The notes under the pieces were generated by a model. The model was not told where the DNA came from and did no database searches. It saw only the letters and a list, made by a program, of their open reading frames with translations. From positions 1 through 18,981 of the forward strand of contig JAOXYC010180912.1 of the NCBI GenBank assembly GCA_028565715.1: a DNA stretch of 18,981 nt, written 5' to 3'. The position numbers and the translations under genes were made by a program. Origin of the DNA: Phoronis pallida. Taxonomy: Eukaryota; Phoronida; Phoronidae. Below are positions 12,001-18,000 of this stretch, piece by piece; positions within the stretch are counted from its first letter, which is position 1; each line of letters starts with the position of its first letter.

Positions 12001-15000
12001 ATTGATAGCGCAATTAATTATGCATTTAGAATAAGGATTCTTTTGAACACAACCGGGTTGAAATTACCTGCGTTAACAAGTTTCGGCTCCTTGCAGTCCC
12101 CATTTTCAAAACTACTGCTGACCACTTGATGAAGGGTTTGTCAGGTTGTTCAAAAGAATCCTTATTCTATTATTCACCAACCAGATGAACTTATTTAGTG
12201 ACAATTATGCATTTAGATTTGCACAGAAAATAGTATGGCCGGCAAACAGGGAGACCTGGGTTCGATTCCCAATTCAGTTCTGAATTTTTCCATCTTCAAG
12301 TTTGTTATTAATCTTTTATTACAGTGGCTCCCCCTGGAGGAAGCGGACGATGGCCAGATTCGTATTAAACTGATGTGGTTGAATTTATCAGCAAACCCTG
12401 AGGATCTCAGGAAGGTAGGACTTCTACAGTGCTACTTATTTTACACAAACATGATATTTTCAGATTTGAACTTTAAATGAAGAAAAAAGGAAAATTCTGA
12501 CTCTGTATAAAAATAAAAATATTTTTTGATTAAACTGAATCTAAAACATTGTTTTCAAAACTTACCCGGTACGGTGTGTAAGTATTTTTTTATCAGATAA
12601 TTTTCTCAAAAAACTAAACTACAGAGTTTTTAATTTTTTTTACTGCACTCAAGGTTTTGAACTTTTCATGAAAAATGTTTGAAACGCTTAGAAAGTATCT
12701 TTTATAAAACCATCTACTCAAGTTGCTGTCAGAGGAAGCATCACTTACTGGCAATATGGAACATTGATTGGGCCATAACATTATGTTCAATCATTTACAT
12801 CATCACATAGGAATAGAGGGTTTGGGTAGCACTTATCTGAGTTCACTATCTTTATAATTAACAAACTTAGCAAACATTGCATAGAAATACTTGTCAGACC
12901 ATTGAGACGTGGATGGATTGGTCTATCAAATTTGATAAATTTTATGCTTTATAATATATGGCAGTCCTTTCAATGACAGCTAAGGACATCACTTTCTGTA
13001 CAGTTTGAATTCGCTATATTATCAAAGATCCTCAAAAGAAGTTTATCGAAATGAGGAAACCTCTCTGTGCAACATGAAAATATAATTATCCAAAATAATT
13101 GACAAGTAACTTATAAAACATTGATGTCCGGGCTTTTTACTGTCAGACAGAGTCAGTGAATTCTGATTGGACCAACTTCACCCAAAATGAGCAACCCGGT
13201 CGTCAGCTTGTAAGTCAACCGACGTTTTTTGGGTGTCTCCCGCTTATTGGAGTACTGCTTAGGTCGTTAGAAGAAATGGTTTGTTCACAACGTCACCAAG
13301 GGTACTACAGATGCATTATACTGACATTTTATTATTATTTGTGACTAACATTTTCTGAAATACTCATTTGTGTAAATCCAAACCTCATATCTTTAAAGAG
13401 GGGTGTGTAAGTCCAAAGTATTGTATTTGTACCTCTGAATTCTAAAACCTTGTCTAAGGCATACCAACAGGCTGACATAAAATATTTACTATGAAAACTA
13501 ATTAAAGAATTACTTGAAGTCAGTATCATTGTGTAAACATTTTGACCAATAAAAAAAATAAAACAGTACATGTGTCCGTTGATGAACAAATCATTTTCTT
13601 TGTCTTGCATGAACTTGATGTGAGCAGTTTATTGCATGCAGATAACAGCCATTTTCTCGGTGGTGAAAACTGAAGGTTTCAGTTAATATACAAGATAAGA
13701 CATAGTTACATCAAAATGCATCTTACATGTCTTTGGTAGCAAAGGGTACTCGGGCCTCAATGTTTAGCTATAGCAGTGGAATCGATCAATGAAATTCACC
13801 CTTGGTCTATTTTCTAGCCACATTTTTCCTAAATTGAAAGTCTAGGATTTCACAGATGTGCCTTTCTTATTTGTCTAAACAATTATCAAATTATAGCCAG
13901 CTTTGTTGAAAACAAATAGTTCTGACTCTAAACAAAAAAAATTCCTGCGCTTTTTGGTTGTTGATAAATTGCCATTTTGAAAACAGTGACATTCATGCTT
14001 TCCATGTGCTATCTTGTTTTTGTACCCGATGTTTGTGGTAAAGTTGCTAAGGTGGAATTATGGAAGATCAATATTAATAATTATATTGTAATATTGCAGC
14101 AGCCCTTTGTCCCTGGTAGAGTGCAGCACAGCTTGTTTTAATAAATTGGAATGAAATTTTAAACATCTTTGCCATTATAAGGTGTTCGGTGTTATTTAGT
14201 CTTATGTTCAATAGCCATTTTGCCAAATCAGTGCTTTTTGTCGGTTTAAAAACAAGCTTTCAAAAAAGGTATTGGATGCAGGCTATTCATCTGGCGAAAT
14301 GTTTTGGATGGGACATAGTAACTGTTCATTTATTGAATCTTGGCCTATGTTTCTGCCGTCTTTATAACTTATGTGTTGTTAAAGCATTATTTTTTGTCAT
14401 GATTATATTATTTGTGCATGGTTTATCCCTTTGACTATTAATTCTTTGTCCCATTTTAACATTTGTTGGAACTTATAATATCACTGGTATGTATTATGTA
14501 ACACTTTAATCTTTAATTTGTTGATCCCATCCTCAAATTTATTCTGCAATTCTTGCTGGCAAAACGTCACATGGAGAAGCAAAAATCACAAAGAAAATTA
14601 TTAACTTTTAACTTTCATTTATATAATGCATTATTTAGAAGTTAAATGATTATCATCATGATATTTTTTAAGTTTTATCACTTTTGACATATATCAAGAT
14701 TTTGCCAGTGAGAATTTATCACGACTCCTTTTAAATATTTTTCTTTATTCCAATTGTTTATTGTTAATTCATCACATTTGTTTTTGTTTTGTTAGTTTTA
14801 TTAAATTGAAGATTAAAAATGTCAAGACTCAAAAATGTATGGTTAACGTTATTTTTGAATCCATTACCTATGATTATTTTGAAGTTTGAGTTATAGAAAG
14901 TTTAGTTCTTACCCAGTTTGTTGACATTGTTTTAATGAATGAAATCATTTTTTTATTTCATCTTTAACAATCAATATTCTATAATTTTCCAATAATTTCT

Positions 15001-18000
15001 ACCATTACTATGTTTCAATAATTTTGATTTGAAAGCGATATAAAATGACGACAAATGGTTTAATTACACTCAGTATAGTAAATCGCAATGAACCTTGTAC
15101 ATGTATATGATACATCGTAACATCATTTGGTATTTTAATTACTAGATGATTATTTTCCACACAGAGTATGAATCAACAGACAGCCCTGCGCCACAATGAA
15201 CCACTATCAACAGCTCTACTCATGGTCTACCTGGACTCGGCCGAAGATTTACCTGTAAGTTGTATGTTTGTACAGTGCCAAAGTACTACAGTTAGTTACC
15301 ATATTAAAGATACTCTCACTGCGTTGGTTCAAATCCGTCGTCAAAAGGCAAATCAACTAGAGATTTTGTGTATGAGTCCTTTGTTAAACATAACTTGCAT
15401 CTGAGTCAAAAAATTCAGAAAAATCTGCAAAGGGGTGATTTGAGAGCTTTTGGACCAATATAAGAGAGTAGGTTTGACTTTTTAGCGGATACAAAGCTCT
15501 CAAATCACGTCTTACACATTTTTTTGGAATTTTTTACTCACTGACAGATGCAAGTAAGTTATTTCAACAAAGCTGGACTCATACACCAATTTTCTAGTTG
15601 ATTTACGTTTTGACGATGGATTTGAACCAACAGAGACAAATTATCTTTAACATTGTTCTAAGGATTAAAACCTTTGTATGAAACTGTTTTTAGATGTAAC
15701 CAACTGTACTCGCAATTTGATTAAAAAGTGCACCTTTTTCATTAAACCTGTTAACAAAATATCAAATTGTCACTAAAACTCACAAATCACAAGCCTATCA
15801 TCAGGAGTGTGTCACATGAATCATCATATTAATCTTTGTATGTGATCTAGCGTAACCTATACTATTTGCAACTGAAGTTATCTTTGTTTCTCATTAGACC
15901 AATCTAGATTCAGCATAGCCAAAGATACTTTTATTTGCAACTGATGTTAAGTTTATTTCTTATTAGACCCATCGTAGATCTATGACGTCAGAGCCAAGCC
16001 CCTACTGCAAGCTGAGAGTAGGAAACAATGAGATGGTTAGCCGCATCGAACCCAACACAGCCAGCCCGCGATGGGAGCAAAACTTTCACTTTCTCATTCA
16101 CAGTCCTACAATGGAAGACTTAGATGTAGAAGTGAGTGGGTGTTTTTTAGCTTTAAAATGTTTAGATATGGTTGTTATGGTAGAAACTCATTTATTATAA
16201 CATAGACATTTATTGGGTGAGGTTGCTGACATCTTGTGGATGTAATTGATTTTGTAATTTATATTCTAAGATAATGCTAATTTGGTACATCATATTCTTT
16301 GTAATCACCTTAAGATTATCTTGATAGCATGTTCTATAATTTGGTTATCACTTTTGTCATGAAGTTACTGGCTCTGCATTGGTTTAAATCCGGCATCAAA
16401 ACACAGATCAATTAGACTTGTTTGTCCGAGTCCTTTGTTGAACATAACTTAAATACTTTCATCTGAGTCCAAACATTCAAAAAAATCGGAGATTTGTGCC
16501 AGTTGATGTATCTCCTTTCTGGAATTACAAGAAAACTGTTCCATGTGAAGTTACACAATTTATTAAAAGTTCCTTAAACACCCCACCCTGTTGAACTGTA
16601 ACGTTTTTTGGTGAATTTGATTCGCTTAAAAAAGTGTGAAGCACAGAGCCAGTAACTTGAATAAATCCGTGCTCACCATATTGATTATATGTTTGATAAA
16701 TCGTTTTTAATAACATTTTCTAGTAAGTCTGTCTGCTATGTTTTGTGTGTTCATATTCTAAAAGGGGAAAAATGTCTTGTGCCAAATTAAAACTATCATG
16801 CTGTGTAACTTCAATAACCTGCAGGTGTACAACAACAAGAAAGACAAGAAAATAGGCTGGTGCTCTATGTCAATAAAACAGCTCTTGTCTGAGCCGTCCA
16901 TGTGTATATACGAGCCGGTCCCACTAAAGCATGCTGGACCAAGCAGTAAGATTCATCTACGAATGTGCTTGAGGGTGAGTGCACAGAGGAAAAAATTACC
17001 ACACTTCTTTTACCATTTTATTTGTTAGGTAAGCAATGTCTCTACCTGGATTACCTCCACCCTGAAGGGACCACTTGATTAAGTGTAGACAGTCTTGGCT
17101 CAGTGTGTCAGTCGGGTCTTCAAAACCTTTTCTCCTATCTGGTTATTCATGAATTATAAGCGCAGTGTGCTATTTTGACCACCCTTTTACCTGTGGTGAA
17201 GCTTGATTAGAAAGGAAAATGGAATAGAAATTCTGTTGTTTCTACAAAACCCTAGTTGTTATTAAACAAAAACTTAGAGAAGACTGCATGATTGTATTCT
17301 TTTTTCTCACATGATAAGTTCAATCTCAAAAGTATTATCGAAAATAACACACTCTGACGGATCACTGTATTCATACGCAACTTGTTTTTTCTTCAACAAC
17401 GCGTCGTCACTGTTTCATGTGAGAAAAGGAACAATAAACTCGTCGTCATTGAATAATGAATTTCTCAAAACTCGTCAAAATCCTCGCCAAAGGCTTTGAT
17501 TTTGACTCATTTTGAGAAATTTATTATTCAATGACACTAGTTAATTATCCTCTATGTATGGTGTTAATTATCACTACTATAAAATAAAATTGAAATTTGC
17601 CGATACATTTTAGTACCTCAAGTTGAACAGATTTAAAATGTATCGGTATGTAACTCCTTGGATGGAGGAAGACATAAATTTTTAATAAAAATTGAAATTT
17701 ATTTTTCAGATATTGACTGGAGACGTTGATGCCAGTCGAGAGAGCCTACTGCCCAGTAAACAACCTCAGAATGCTTCAAAAGTATCAGACAAGTCTAAAC
17801 TGAACCATGAATCTCAACCAGTTAACAAAGATGAACCACAAACTGCTGATAAAGACAATGTAGACACGACAACACCAGGTAATGTGGGAAAATATAATCT
17901 GAAAATCTGTTTTTGAAAGCACATTCAAATCTTTTCCTTTGCCAGGTTCAGGTCACCTAGTTGTAAATCTTGTTTTTGTGATCACACAAGTTGACAACTT

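Noticed and set aside
14189-14434. Hydrophobic 81-codon open frame in intron 11
   Set aside because: T-rich DNA translates to hydrophobic residues by default; no start context, partner exon or known membrane family.
16570-18000. A hidden C2C domain in introns or exons near the 3' end
   Set aside because: Exons 15 and 16 and the three frames I scanned show no SDPYV-like loop or C2 strand pattern.
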